From contig NZ_JAJHUO010000009.1 in the NCBI RefSeq assembly GCF_020859565.1, positions 124,001 through 188,000 on the forward strand: a stretch of 64,000 nucleotides of DNA, written 5' to 3'. The notes under the pieces are model-generated. The model did no database searches, was not told the DNA's origin, and saw only the letters and a list, made by a program, of their open reading frames with translations. Position 1 is the stretch's first letter; every line of letters starts with the position of its first letter. Made by a program: the position numbers and the translations under genes. This stretch comes from Saccharothrix luteola (lineage in GTDB: Bacteria; Actinomycetota; Actinomycetes; Mycobacteriales; Pseudonocardiaceae). Below, piece by piece: positions 8,358 to 16,644 of this stretch.

Positions 8358-11282
8358 ATGGAGTTTCGCCTACTCGGACCGCTCGAGGTCGTCGACGGCG
8401 GGACGACCGTGCGAGTGGGCGGTCTGCGGCAGCGCACGCTGCTGGGTGTCCTGCTGCTGCACCGGGGCCGGGTCGTCCCGCTGGAACGGCTGGTGGACGC
8501 GGTGTGGGACACCGATCCGCCGTCGTCGGCCCGGGACCAGGTCCGCAACAGCGTGTGGGCGCTGCGCAAGGCGCTCGGCGACGCGGCCGGCCGGGTCGTG
8601 GTCACCGAGGACGCCGGCTACCGGCTCGACACCGACGGGCACGTGGTGGACGCGGACCGGTTCGCCGACGGCGTGCGCGAGGCCCGGACCAGGGCCGAAC
8701 GGGGTGACCTCGACCAGGCGAGCGCGCTGCTGCGCACGGCGCTGGGCTGGTGGCGCGGTCCCGCGCTGGCGGGCCTGCGCGCCCGGCTGGTGCGCGACAT
8801 GGCGACCGGGCTGGACGAGCGACGGCTCCTCGCCCTGGAGGATCGGCTGGAGCTCGACCTGGCCCTGGGTCGGCACGGCGAGGTCGTCGGCGAGCTCACC
8901 GAGATCGTCGGCGAGCACCCCGGGCGGACGCGGGTCGTCGGCCAGTTGATGCGCGCCCTGCACGGGGCCGGCCGCTCCGCCGACGCGTTGACCGGATACC
9001 AGCGGGCCAGGCGGCACCTCGCCGACGAACTCGGCCTCGACCCGCCCGCCGAGCTGCGGGAGCTGGAGGCCGCCATCCTGCGGGACGACCCCGAGCCGGC
9101 CCCACCGCGCCCGGCGCTCCAGGCCGCCGAGGCGTCGCGCACGCGTGGCCGCGCCGTGCCCAGGACGCTGCCGTACGACGTGCCGGACTTCACCGGCCGG
9201 CCCGTCGAGCTCGAACGGCTGGTCGCCCTGGGAGCCGGAGCGCGGACGGTGGTGATCTCGACGGTCGAGGGCATGGCCGGCGTGGGGAAGACCGCGCTGG
9301 CCGTGCACGCCGCGCACGCGCTCGCGGACCGGTTCCCCGACGGCCAGCTCTTCGTCGACCTGAACGGCTTCACCCCCGACCGGGTCCCGACCAGCCCCGA
9401 GGACGCCCTGGCGGTGCTGCTGAGCTCGCTGGGGGTGCCGCGCGACCGGATACCGCCCTCGGTCGACGAGCGGGTCGCGATGTGGCGCACCGAGGTCGCG
9501 GACCGGCGGCTGCTCCTGGTCCTCGACAACGCCGCCGACGCCAAGCAGGTCGCACCGCTGATCCCCGGCGGCCCCGGCTGCCTGGTGCTCGTCACCAGCC
9601 GCCGCAGGTTGACCAACCTCGACGGGAGCGTGCCCGTCGAGCTGGGCGTGCTGCCGGAGCGGGAGGCGGTGGCCCTGGTCGTCGCCATCCTGGGCGCGGC
9701 GCGGGTCGACGACGAACCGGAGGCCGTCGCGGAGCTGGTCGGGCTCTGCGGTCACCTGCCGCTCGCGATCCGCATCGTCTCGGCCCACCTCCAACGTCGC
9801 CCGCGGTGGACGGTCCGGTCCCTCACCGAGCGGATGGCCGGCGAGAAGCGCACGCTCACCGCGCTCGCGGCAGCCGCCGACCACGGGGTGACGACCGCGT
9901 TCGCGCTGTCGTACCGGGCGCTGGCCCCGGACCAGCGACGCGTGTTCCGGCTGCTCGGGCTGCACCCCGGTGTCGACGTCGACCCGTACGCGGCAGCCGC
10001 GCTGGCGGGTCTCGACGTCGACGTCGCCGAGGCCGTGCTCGACCAGCTCGCCGACGAGTACCTGCTCCAGCAGACCGGTCCCGGTCGCTACACCTTCCAC
10101 GACCTGCTCCGCGCACACGCCCGCGCGTGCGCCGAGGACGAGGAACCCGCGACGGCGCGGCACGAGGCGCTCACCCGGCTCTTCGACCACTACCGCCACG
10201 CCGCCGCGGAGGCGGTGAACCTGCTCGACCCGCACGACCGGGACCGCAGGCCACGCACCGAGGACCCCGGCGGTCCCCTGCCGTTCGGGCACGACGTCGC
10301 GGCGGCCCGCGCCTGGCTCGACCGGGAGACCCCGAACCTGCTGTCCACCGCCGCCCAGGACGGCCGTCACTCCCACACCTGCGACCTGTCCCTGATCCTC
10401 TGGCGCCACCTCGAACAACAAGCCCGGCACCGGGAAGCCGAGGCACTGCACACCCACGCCGTCGCCTCCGCGCGTGCCGCGGCCGACCCCCTCGCCGAGG
10501 CGGGCGCCACCCGCAACCTCGGCCGCACCCAGTGGTACCTGGGCGACCTCGCGCGCGCGGAGCGGCTGCTCGAACGCGCTCTCGGGCTGTTCGACCACTC
10601 CGCGAACCCGCTGCTCACCGTGACCGTGCTCAACGACCTGGCGACCACCGTGTTCCAGCTGGGGCGGCACGACGAGGCGATCGACCACTGCGAACGCGCC
10701 CTGGCCATCTGCGCCGGCACCCACGACCCCACCGGCGAGATGCAAGTGCTCATGACCCTCGGCAACGGCGAATCACTGCGCGGGGACGACGAGGCGTCGA
10801 GCCGGTACCTCCACCAGGCGCTGCGGCTCGCCCACGACGTCGGCAACCGGAACATCGAGGCCCGCGCCCGGCTGAACATCGGTGACATGTACGCCGGCAC
10901 CGGCTTCCCCGACACCGCGAGGACCTACCTCGAACACGCGTTGGAGCTGTACCGGGAGATCGGCAACCGCGAGGGCGAGGCGGCGGCACTGGCCAACCTC
11001 GGCAGCGTCCACACGCGGCTCGGCGACGAGCGACGAGCCGCGCGGTACCTCGACCAGGCGTTGGCGTTCTTCCAGCAGAACGGCGACCGGCGCTGGCAGA
11101 GCGTGGCACTGCGGGAGATCGGCACCCTGCACGCGCGGGCGGGGCGGCACGAGCAGGCCGACCGGCACTACGGCGAGGCCCTGGACCTCGTGCGGCAGAT
11201 CGGCAACCGGTCGGCGGAGGCCGAGATCCTCGACCGCCTGCGCGAGAACGCCCTCGCCCGCAGCACCCGGGCGACCGAGTGA
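8358..11282 (+). CDS. SARP-NB-ARC-TPR (AfsR-type) pathway activator
   Basis: A 974-residue large SARP. It starts at ATG 8358 (MEFRLLGPLEVV, the classic SARP opening) behind a G-rich ribosome site; the longer open frame back to 7572 only overlaps the divergent gene. Residues 1-95 form the winged-helix DNA-binding domain (LRQRTLLGVLLL ... VRNSVWALRKAL). Residues about 96-245 form the bacterial transcriptional activation domain. Residues about 275-560 form an NB-ARC ATPase with Walker A GMAGVGKTA (Lys311) and LLLVLDNA. Residues about 700-965 are tetratricopeptide repeats (NLGRTQWYLGDLARAERLLE and similar). SARPs recruit RNA polymerase at heptameric direct repeats near -35; the ATPase and TPR parts are thought to gate this. 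The likely target here is the divergent region at 12471-12849, which carries an 11-bp direct repeat, but this is inference. Confidence 0.92.
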   Translation: MEFRLLGPLEVVDGGTTVRVGGLRQRTLLGVLLLHRGRVVPLERLVDAVWDTDPPSSARDQVRNSVWALRKALGDAAGRVVVTEDAGYRLDTDGHVVDADRFADGVREARTRAERGDLDQASALLRTALGWWRGPALAGLRARLVRDMATGLDERRLLALEDRLELDLALGRHGEVVGELTEIVGEHPGRTRVVGQLMRALHGAGRSADALTGYQRARRHLADELGLDPPAELRELEAAILRDDPEPAPPRPALQAAEASRTRGRAVPRTLPYDVPDFTGRPVELERLVALGAGARTVVISTVEGMAGVGKTALAVHAAHALADRFPDGQLFVDLNGFTPDRVPTSPEDALAVLLSSLGVPRDRIPPSVDERVAMWRTEVADRRLLLVLDNAADAKQVAPLIPGGPGCLVLVTSRRRLTNLDGSVPVELGVLPEREAVALVVAILGAARVDDEPEAVAELVGLCGHLPLAIRIVSAHLQRRPRWTVRSLTERMAGEKRTLTALAAAADHGVTTAFALSYRALAPDQRRVFRLLGLHPGVDVDPYAAAALAGLDVDVAEAVLDQLADEYLLQQTGPGRYTFHDLLRAHARACAEDEEPATARHEALTRLFDHYRHAAAEAVNLLDPHDRDRRPRTEDPGGPLPFGHDVAAARAWLDRETPNLLSTAAQDGRHSHTCDLSLILWRHLEQQARHREAEALHTHAVASARAAADPLAEAGATRNLGRTQWYLGDLARAERLLERALGLFDHSANPLLTVTVLNDLATTVFQLGRHDEAIDHCERALAICAGTHDPTGEMQVLMTLGNGESLRGDDEASSRYLHQALRLAHDVGNRNIEARARLNIGDMYAGTGFPDTARTYLEHALELYREIGNREGEAAALANLGSVHTRLGDERRAARYLDQALAFFQQNGDRRWQSVALREIGTLHARAGRHEQADRHYGEALDLVRQIGNRSAEAEILDRLRENALARSTRATE

Positions 11283-11328
11283 GGCGCCCCCACCGGCCGC
11301 CGCCCACGGGCTCAGGACGCCGTGCCCG

Positions 11329-11523
11329 TCACCACCACGGGAAGATGTACCACTTCCGGTCCTGAGTCCCCATCTCGGCATCCCCCGCCAGGTCGGCGCC
11401 GGCCTCCGACACCACGCCGTGACCATCCGACTCCTGGTCCAGCGCGAGCGCCGGTGACACCGCGCCGAACGCCATCGCGGCGGCCATGACCGCCACCACC
11501 ACTGATCGGTTCCGCACCCTCAT
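11329..11523 (-). CDS. Small secreted peptide with aromatic C-terminus
   Basis: A 64-residue protein starting at ATG 11523 with GGAGGG 9 nt upstream. Residues 1-28 look like a Sec signal peptide: MRVRNR, a hydrophobic run VVVAVMAAAMAFGAV, then SPALAL-DQ. The mature part of about 36 residues is acidic and ends in RKWYIFPWW, with no cysteines. I recognise no family. Gene orientation is convergent with the SARP, whose stop is 46 bp away, and an inverted repeat sits 86 bp upstream of its start. Possibilities are an extracellular signalling peptide sensed by one of the nearby TPR regulators, a RiPP-like precursor, or a small surface protein; none is shown. The good ribosome site, signal peptide and stop make it a believable gene despite its size. 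Confidence 0.65.
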   Translation of the reverse strand: MRVRNRSVVVAVMAAAMAFGAVSPALALDQESDGHGVVSEAGADLAGDAEMGTQDRKWYIFPWW

Positions 11524-11909
11524 CCGAATCCGCCCTCCAGTCCGTGCCCGCCCGTGACGGCGAGGCCGTCGACTCGCCTCGCAGACTACGAACGCGGGGC
11601 CCGACCTGGTGTCAGGCGAACACCTGACACTTGCCGTCACCACGGCGTGCGACGCCCGCGCCGGCGGGCGTGCGGGACGCGCACGGCGGGTCGCCGATCC
11701 CCAGGTCACGCGGTGCCTCGCGGGCGGACTGTGGGTCGTTCGCCCGACAGTGCGGTGCCCGGTGGGCGCTTAGCATCACGACCGGTCGCATCGCGCCATG
11801 TGGACGTTCGCCGGAGCAGCGCAACGCACATGAGGTGATCTCAACGAGTGTGCCGGGGGCCTGCTGTGCTCGACGTGGGTGCGGACCAGGGCGGCGGCGT
11901 CGTCCTCGG
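11524..11909. other. 386-bp intergenic region, peptide / flavin reductase
   Basis: I see no believable gene here. It should contain the promoter of the small peptide gene and the 3' end of the flavin reductase transcript. The only clear structure is the dyad at 11609-11630. Confidence 0.5.
11609..11630. promoter_or_regulatory. 8-bp inverted repeat, candidate operator
   Basis: GTGTCAGG (11609-11616) and CCTGACAC (11623-11630) form a perfect dyad with a 6-nt spacer. Its size and symmetry suit a dimeric repressor site. It lies 86 bp upstream of the small peptide start, so that gene is the likely target. Confidence 0.4.
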
Positions 11910-12470
11910 TCATCCCCGCCCGGTCGCGGCCACCGGCTCGTCGCGGGCGCCGCCCGCCGCGGTGGGCGCCTCCCGGTCGAGGGCGTGGAACGCGCGGTGG
12001 AAGTAGACGGTCGGCGCGTGGCCGTTCGCGCTGGTCCCGGTGACGCGGCCGACGAGGATGGTGTGGTCGCCGCCGTCGTGCCGGGCGAACGTGTCGCAGT
12101 GCAGGATCGCCGCCGCGTCGGAGAACACGGGGTTGCCGAGCGGGTCGGGCTCGAAGTCGCCGCCCGCGAACTTGTCTATTCCGCTGGTGCCGAACCGGCG
12201 GGCCAGGTCGCTGCGGTGCGCCGGGACCACGTGGACCACCCACGACCCGGCGGTCAGGAACGCCTCGTGGCACGACGCGGTCTTGGCCAGGCAGACGAGC
12301 ACGAGCGGCGGGTCGATCGACAACGAGCAGAAGGAGGTCGCCGTGAAGCCCCACCACCGGCCGTCACGATCACCGGTCGTCACGATCGTCACCCCGCTGG
12401 GGAACGCCGCCAGCGCGTGTCGGAACCGCACCACGTCGGCCGGCGTCGCGTCCGCGAGACTGTCCGCCAC
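11910..12470 (-). CDS. Flavin reductase (HpaC/ActVB-like)
   Basis: A protein of about 186 residues with a flavin reductase-like FMN-binding split barrel: FRHALAAFPSGVTIVTT, then GFTATSFCSLSIDPPLVLVCL (a match to the family's flavin-binding loop), and the SGIDKFAGGDF and ILVGRV segments. It should reduce free FMN or FAD with NAD(P)H to feed a two-component monooxygenase. GTG 12470 is favoured because GGAGGG sits about 5 nt before it; ATG 12482, four codons earlier, has AGGTGA directly abutting it. Two regulator genes flank it, and no obvious two-component oxygenase is in the window. It could supply reduced flavin to the LasC-type enzyme at 18911-20329 or to an oxygenase outside the window. It is divergent from the LAL gene across 379 bp. 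Confidence 0.88.
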   Translation of the reverse strand: MADSLADATPADVVRFRHALAAFPSGVTIVTTGDRDGRWWGFTATSFCSLSIDPPLVLVCLAKTASCHEAFLTAGSWVVHVVPAHRSDLARRFGTSGIDKFAGGDFEPDPLGNPVFSDAAAILHCDTFARHDGGDHTILVGRVTGTSANGHAPTVYFHRAFHALDREAPTAAGGARDEPVAATGRG

Positions 12471-12546
12471 CGCGCCCTCCATTCACCTGGGGACAATTTT
12501 CGATCCTATTTGGCCGACGGTGGCCGAGTCAGTGCGACTGCGGGGA

Positions 12547-12554
12547 TTAGGGGT
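12547..12554 (+). promoter_or_regulatory. TTAGGGGT box before the flavin reductase
   Basis: TTAGGGGT lies 77-84 bp upstream of the flavin reductase start. It matches the boxes found before the LAL, carboxylase, SRPBCC and PKS1 genes. The distance resembles that seen at those promoters, but the orientation relative to the gene is reversed. Confidence 0.4.
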
Positions 12555-12599
12555 CGTTGGTCCGACTCCGCGTCCGCCGCGGCGGATTCCGCAATTATG

Positions 12600-12619
12600 T
12601 GTCCACTTACTGTCCACTT
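12600..12619 (+). promoter_or_regulatory. 11-bp-spaced direct repeat, candidate SARP site
   Basis: TGTCCACTT occurs at 12600-12608 and again at 12611-12619, an exact 11-bp period, i.e. about one helical turn. Direct repeats of this period are the hallmark of SARP binding sites, and a SARP gene lies 1.3 kb away. Neither the heptamer consensus nor a -10 element was confirmed. Confidence 0.45.
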
Positions 12620-12746
12620 GGGTTCGTCGACGTCTACGGACGGTGATCGACCATGCACGGGCAGGGTGCGGCACCGGTGGTGGCGGGTCGGCCGCGCGAT
12701 CGGTCGCACCTCCCTTCCTGCCGCGATCGGCCGATCGGGCGCTTGA

Positions 12747-12770
12747 ACCCCAGTCCTGGCCACTAGGGGT
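12747..12770. promoter_or_regulatory. Inverted pair of ACCCC/GGGGT boxes
   Basis: ACCCCAGT (12747-12754) faces CTAGGGGT (12763-12770), an imperfect dyad 80-103 bp before the LAL start. These are probable LAL-type operator half-sites, by similarity to the boxes at the other cluster promoters. Confidence 0.45.
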
Positions 12771-12814
12771 AGCCGGGCACGGCATCGCGGTCTGAGAGTC
12801 CACTGACGACGGTG

Positions 12815-12837
12815 CTAGGGGTTTCACCACTGGGGGA
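12815..12837 (+). promoter_or_regulatory. Tandem CTAGGGGT / CTGGGGGA boxes before the LAL gene
   Basis: CTAGGGGT at 12815-12822 and CTGGGGGA at about 12830-12837, 15 bp apart, lie immediately upstream of the LAL start at 12850. The second overlaps the ribosome site region. Their position would suit autoregulation. Confidence 0.45.
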
Positions 12838-12849
12838 AGGAACGCTTGG

Positions 12850-15627
12850 GTGGTATTCGTCGACCACAACGACGCACTGGGCACCTTGAAAGCCTTGCTC
12901 GCCAAGACCTCGGTCGGCGGGGGGCAGCTCGCGCTGATCAGCGGAGGCCTGGCCACGGGCAAGACGGCGCTGCTGCACGAGTTCACCCGCCAGGCGTCGG
13001 AGTCGGGCGCGGTGTCGCTGATGGCGGTCGGCTCGGCCGCGGAGAGCAAGCTCCAGCTCGCCGTCATGGAGCAGCTCTTCCGCGTGGCGGAGCTGCCGGG
13101 TGACGTCGCCGAACGCCTGCTCGGGCCGCTCGCCGAGGTCGCGGCCACGGTGGACGCCGGCGACCACGACATCGGCGCCGGCCGGTACGCCGAGCCCGGC
13201 CTGGTCCGGGCGGCGCGCGAGGTCTGCGGCGCGCTGCTGGAGCTGTCCCGCGAACGACCCGTCGTCATCGGCATCGACGACGTGCAGTTCGTCGACAGCA
13301 CGTCCCTGCAACTCCTGCTGTACCTGTGGCGCCGGCTGAGCTCGGCGCGCGTCATGCTGGTCCTCAGCGAGTGGGCGTCGCCGGAGTCGACGTTGCCGAA
13401 GTTCCACGCGGAGCTGTTCCGGCAACCCCACCGCCGGCTGCGGCTCGGCCCGCTGGACGTGCGCGGCGTCGTGCGGCACGCGGCGCAGTTCCTGCCGGAG
13501 GACGAGGCCAAGCGCGTCGCGCCGGAGGTGCACCGGTCGAGCGCGGGCAACCCGTTGCTGGTCGCCGCGCTGGTCCAGGAGCACCTCGCCGCGTCGCGCG
13601 ACGACGCGGCCGACCTGCTCGGCCCGGAGGTCGTCGCCGCCCTGCACCGCTGGGGCACCCCGCTGCTGGAGACGGCCTGCGGGCTCGCCGTGCTCTGCGC
13701 CAAGGCCAGTGCCAACGACGTCGCGCGGCTGGTCGGGCTGCCGCTGCCGGAGGTGCGGCGGGCGTTGGAGCAGCTGGTGTCCGCCGGTCTGGTGGAGGGG
13801 CGCGCGCTGCGGCACCCCGTGGTGGCCAAGGCATTGCTCGACAACCTGCCCCGGACGCGGCGCACCCGGTTGCACGCCGACGCCGCGGAACTGCTGCGCC
13901 AGGTCGGCGCGCCCGCGGTCGAGGTGGCCGACCACCTGCTGGAGTCGGCCGGTCCCCACGCGGACTGGGTGGTGGACGTGCTGCGCGAGGCGGCGGACGT
14001 GGCGTTGGCGGGCGACCGCGTGGAGACCGCGGTGCGCTACCTCGAACTCGCGCTCGACACGTGCACGGACCCGGGGCAGCGCGTGTCGCTGGCCGTCGCC
14101 GTGGTGCGGGCGTCGTGGCGGGTCCGCCCGTCGCGGGCGGGGGTGGCGCGCCAGCTCGTGCGCACCGCCGCGGCCGAGGGCGAGCTGACCGACCGGGACG
14201 GCCTGGCCACGCTGCGCGAGGCGTTGTGGCACGGCGACACGACGCTCGCGCTGGGGATAATGGACTCGTTGGTGGGCGCGGACCGCGAGGTCGACACGCA
14301 GCTGGTCGTGGAGGCGCGGCTGGTCTACCTGTGGGTGCACGGCGCGCACCGGGAGCGGGTGCGCGACCTGGGGCCCGCGCACCAGCGTGCGGCGGACAAC
14401 CCGTGGACGAGGGCGGCGAGCCTGCTCGGCAACGTGTGGACGCAGGGCGTCTCCGAGACGTTGACGGTGACCGCCGAGCACATCCTGCACAGCAGTCGGC
14501 TCGGCGACGCGACGTTGGAGACGATGGGCACGGCGCTGATCGCGCTCGGGCACGGCAACCGGGCGGAGAAGGCCGCGGCGTGGTGCGACCGGCTCGTGGA
14601 GGAGGCCGCGCGGCGCGGTGCCACGGCGTGGCAGGCGTACCTCAGCGACGTCCGGGCGCGTCTGGCGCTGCTGATGGGCGACCTCGCGGACGCGGTGGCG
14701 TCGGCGGAGTCGGCGCTGGAGCTGATGCCGCCCGCCGACTGGGGCGTGTGCGTCGGTTCGCCGTTGGGGACGCTCGCGCTCGCTCAGGTGGCGTCCGGGC
14801 GGCTCGACGCGGCCGAGGAGACGTTGCGCCGGCCGACGCCCGACGCGATGACGGGCACCTCGCACGGGCTGTGGTTCCTGCGCGCCCGAGGGCTGCACCA
14901 CCTCGCGAACGACCGGGTGCTGGCCGCCGTCGGCGATCTCCAGGAGTGCGGTGCGATGGCGCGGGAACGGGGCGCCGACGTGCCGGCCCTGCTGCCGTGG
15001 CGCACGGATCTGGCCGAGGCGCACCTGCGGCTCGGCGACCCGCTGACCGCGCGCGACCTCGTCCGGCACCAGCTCGAACGGGTGAGCAGCAGTGATCGCC
15101 GCACGACGGGGCTGTCGCTGCGCGTGCTCGCCGGGTGCGGTGAGGTGGCGAAGCGGCCCGCGCTGCTCGCGCAGGCCGTGGACGCGTTGGAGCAGGCGGG
15201 GGACCGGTTCGAGCTGTCCCGCGCGTTGCAGGACCTGAGCCGGGCGCACCACGAGCTGGGCGACGTGGACCGGGCGCGGGTGTTCGCCCGCCGTGCGGCA
15301 CACGAGGCCAAGGAGTGCCGGGCGGGTCTGCCCGCGCCGGCGGAGTCGCCGGTGCTCGTCGGCGGCGAGTCGAGCGGGCCGCAGGGCGAGGGTGGCCGGG
15401 TGGGCCGGGGTACGACGGCGTCCTCCGCCCCGGTGCTCAGCGACGCCGAGATCAGAGTGGCGCAGCTGGCCGGGCTCGGGCACACCAACCGCGAGATCGG
15501 GCGACGGCTCTACATCACGGTGAGCACGGTCGAGCAGCACCTGACCCGCGTCTACCGGAAGCTGGGTGTGACGAGCCGGAGCGAGCTGCCCGCGGTGCTG
15601 GTGCGGCACGACATCCCGCCGGGGTAG
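12850..15627 (+). CDS. LAL-family (large LuxR-type) transcriptional regulator
   Basis: A 925-residue LAL regulator. GTG 12850 follows a GGGGGAAGGA ribosome site. The N-terminal ATPase has Walker A GGLATGKTAL (Lys38) and a Walker B-like VVIGIDDVQFVDS near residues 138-150. A long central region of helical, TPR-like repeats follows. The C-terminus (about residues 862-912) is a LuxR helix-turn-helix: LSDAEIRVAQLAGLGHTNRE and VSTVEQHLTRVYRKLGVTSR. LAL proteins are typical pathway-specific activators of macrolide, polyene and polyether clusters. CTAGGGG-type boxes stand before this gene, the carboxylase operon, the SRPBCC gene and PKS1, and are the natural candidates for its binding sites (inference). 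The gene is convergent with the thioesterase gene, 43 bp apart. Confidence 0.92.
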   Translation: MVFVDHNDALGTLKALLAKTSVGGGQLALISGGLATGKTALLHEFTRQASESGAVSLMAVGSAAESKLQLAVMEQLFRVAELPGDVAERLLGPLAEVAATVDAGDHDIGAGRYAEPGLVRAAREVCGALLELSRERPVVIGIDDVQFVDSTSLQLLLYLWRRLSSARVMLVLSEWASPESTLPKFHAELFRQPHRRLRLGPLDVRGVVRHAAQFLPEDEAKRVAPEVHRSSAGNPLLVAALVQEHLAASRDDAADLLGPEVVAALHRWGTPLLETACGLAVLCAKASANDVARLVGLPLPEVRRALEQLVSAGLVEGRALRHPVVAKALLDNLPRTRRTRLHADAAELLRQVGAPAVEVADHLLESAGPHADWVVDVLREAADVALAGDRVETAVRYLELALDTCTDPGQRVSLAVAVVRASWRVRPSRAGVARQLVRTAAAEGELTDRDGLATLREALWHGDTTLALGIMDSLVGADREVDTQLVVEARLVYLWVHGAHRERVRDLGPAHQRAADNPWTRAASLLGNVWTQGVSETLTVTAEHILHSSRLGDATLETMGTALIALGHGNRAEKAAAWCDRLVEEAARRGATAWQAYLSDVRARLALLMGDLADAVASAESALELMPPADWGVCVGSPLGTLALAQVASGRLDAAEETLRRPTPDAMTGTSHGLWFLRARGLHHLANDRVLAAVGDLQECGAMARERGADVPALLPWRTDLAEAHLRLGDPLTARDLVRHQLERVSSSDRRTTGLSLRVLAGCGEVAKRPALLAQAVDALEQAGDRFELSRALQDLSRAHHELGDVDRARVFARRAAHEAKECRAGLPAPAESPVLVGGESSGPQGEGGRVGRGTTASSAPVLSDAEIRVAQLAGLGHTNREIGRRLYITVSTVEQHLTRVYRKLGVTSRSELPAVLVRHDIPPG

Positions 15628-15630
15628 GGC

Positions 15631-15653
15631 CGCGCCGGGTCCGGGTCGGCGCG
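15631..15653. terminator. Possible short hairpin between convergent genes
   Basis: CGCGCC (15631-15636) pairs with GGCGCG (15648-15653) in the 43-bp gap between the converging LAL and thioesterase genes. The stem is short and GC-only, so it could be chance. Confidence 0.3.
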
Positions 15654-15670
15654 TGGTCGCGGGCACCCCG

Positions 15671-16435
15671 TCAGGTCGGCCGGGCGAGGTGCCGGCGGAT
15701 CGAGGCCAGCACGGCGGGCGCGTGGTCGTTGAGGTAGAAGTGGCCGCCCGCGAACACCTCCAGGTCGAAGCCACCGGTGGTGTGCTCGGCCCACGCGCGG
15801 GCCTCGTCGAGGGTCACCTCGGGGTCCTCGTCGCCGGTCAGGGCGCGCACCGGGCAGGCCAGCCGATCACCCGGCCGGCCGCGGTAGGTCTCGGCGGCGC
15901 GGTAGTCCGCCCGCACGGCGGGGAGCACGGCGCGCAGCATCTCGGGGTCGCCGAGCACGGTCGAGTCGGTGCCGCTCATCCGGGCCAGGTTGACCGCGAG
16001 CTGGTCGTCGTCCAACAGGTGCACGTGCTCGTCGCGCCACCGGCTGGGCGCACGCCTGCCCGACGCGAACAGGCCGAGCAGCCGCACGCCCGACCCCTCC
16101 AGCCGCCGCCCGACCTCGAAGGCCAGGGACGCGCCGAGGCTGTGGCCGAACAGCAGCAGCGGCCGGTCGGTCCACGCGCCCAGTTCCTCGGTGGCCAGGT
16201 CGGCGAGGCGGTGCACGTCGTCCACGCACGCCTCGGTCCGCCGGTCCTGGCGGCCGGGGTACTGCACGGCGAGCACTTCCACGTCGGGGGAGAGTGCGCG
16301 TGACGTGGAGAAGTAGTACGACGCCGACCCGCCGGCGTGCGGGAAGCACACCAGGCGGACGGGTGCGTCCGGCGCGGGGTGGAAACGCCTGATCCAGGCG
16401 CCGGCAACGGGTGGTGCGCTCAACGGTCGGTCCAT
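15671..16435 (-). CDS. Type II thioesterase (PKS editing)
   Basis: A 254-residue alpha/beta hydrolase of the external PKS/NRPS thioesterase family. It removes stalled or wrong acyl groups from carrier proteins, keeping the assembly line running. Family motifs are all present: VCFPHAGGSASYY (residues 29-41), nucleophile GHSLG with Ser99, an acidic residue in TGDEDP (about Asp202), and the catalytic His232 in GGHFYLND. ATG 16435 is chosen because the family N-terminus (WIRRFHP...VRLVCFPHAGG) follows it directly; its ribosome site is weak and the frame is open farther upstream. It is the third gene of a minus-strand operon with the carboxylase subunits, 22 bp after the epsilon subunit, and so probably translated from the same message. 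Confidence 0.92.
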   Translation of the reverse strand: MDRPLSAPPVAGAWIRRFHPAPDAPVRLVCFPHAGGSASYYFSTSRALSPDVEVLAVQYPGRQDRRTEACVDDVHRLADLATEELGAWTDRPLLLFGHSLGASLAFEVGRRLEGSGVRLLGLFASGRRAPSRWRDEHVHLLDDDQLAVNLARMSGTDSTVLGDPEMLRAVLPAVRADYRAAETYRGRPGDRLACPVRALTGDEDPEVTLDEARAWAEHTTGGFDLEVFAGGHFYLNDHAPAVLASIRRHLARPT

Positions 16436-16457
16436 TCCGTGGGTCGGGGTTCGGCGG

Positions 16458-16640
16458 TCAGCGCGAGGTCCACGCGCCCGGCACGCGGTGGGTCGGCGCG
16501 CTCGTCCAGCCGGGGCTCGTGGTCGGGGGACGGGACGGTCGGGCGTCGTCGGAGGTGGCGGCGACCAGCGCCAGCACGACCGCAACCAGCTCGTCGTCGC
16601 CCGGCTGTCCCTTGAGGACGCGCAGCAGCGGTGCGCTCAT
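16458..16640 (-). CDS. accE: Acyl-CoA carboxylase epsilon subunit
   Basis: A 60-residue protein opening MSAPLLRVLKGQPGDDELVAVVLALV, the signature of the small epsilon subunit that stabilises and activates actinobacterial acyl-CoA carboxylases. The remainder is Pro/Arg/Ser-rich with a WTSR end, as usual for this family. It starts 4 bp after the stop of the beta subunit gene, so the two are almost certainly translationally coupled. Its presence marks the carboxylase as an AccB/AccE-type holoenzyme needing a biotinylated alpha subunit, which is encoded elsewhere. Confidence 0.85.
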   Translation of the reverse strand: MSAPLLRVLKGQPGDDELVAVVLALVAATSDDARPSRPPTTSPGWTSAPTHRVPGAWTSR

Positions 16641-16644
16641 CGGC

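Larger units (their letters stand above)
12471..12849. promoter_or_regulatory. 379-bp divergent control region rich in repeat boxes
   Basis: Noncoding DNA between the flavin reductase (-) and the LAL regulator (+). Less GC-rich than its surroundings (e.g. ACAATTTTCGATCCTATTTG near 12493-12512). It holds the TTAGGGGT, CTAGGGGT and CTGGGGGA boxes and the 11-bp direct repeat listed separately, suggesting it is a control point for both the SARP and the LAL protein. Confidence 0.55.
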
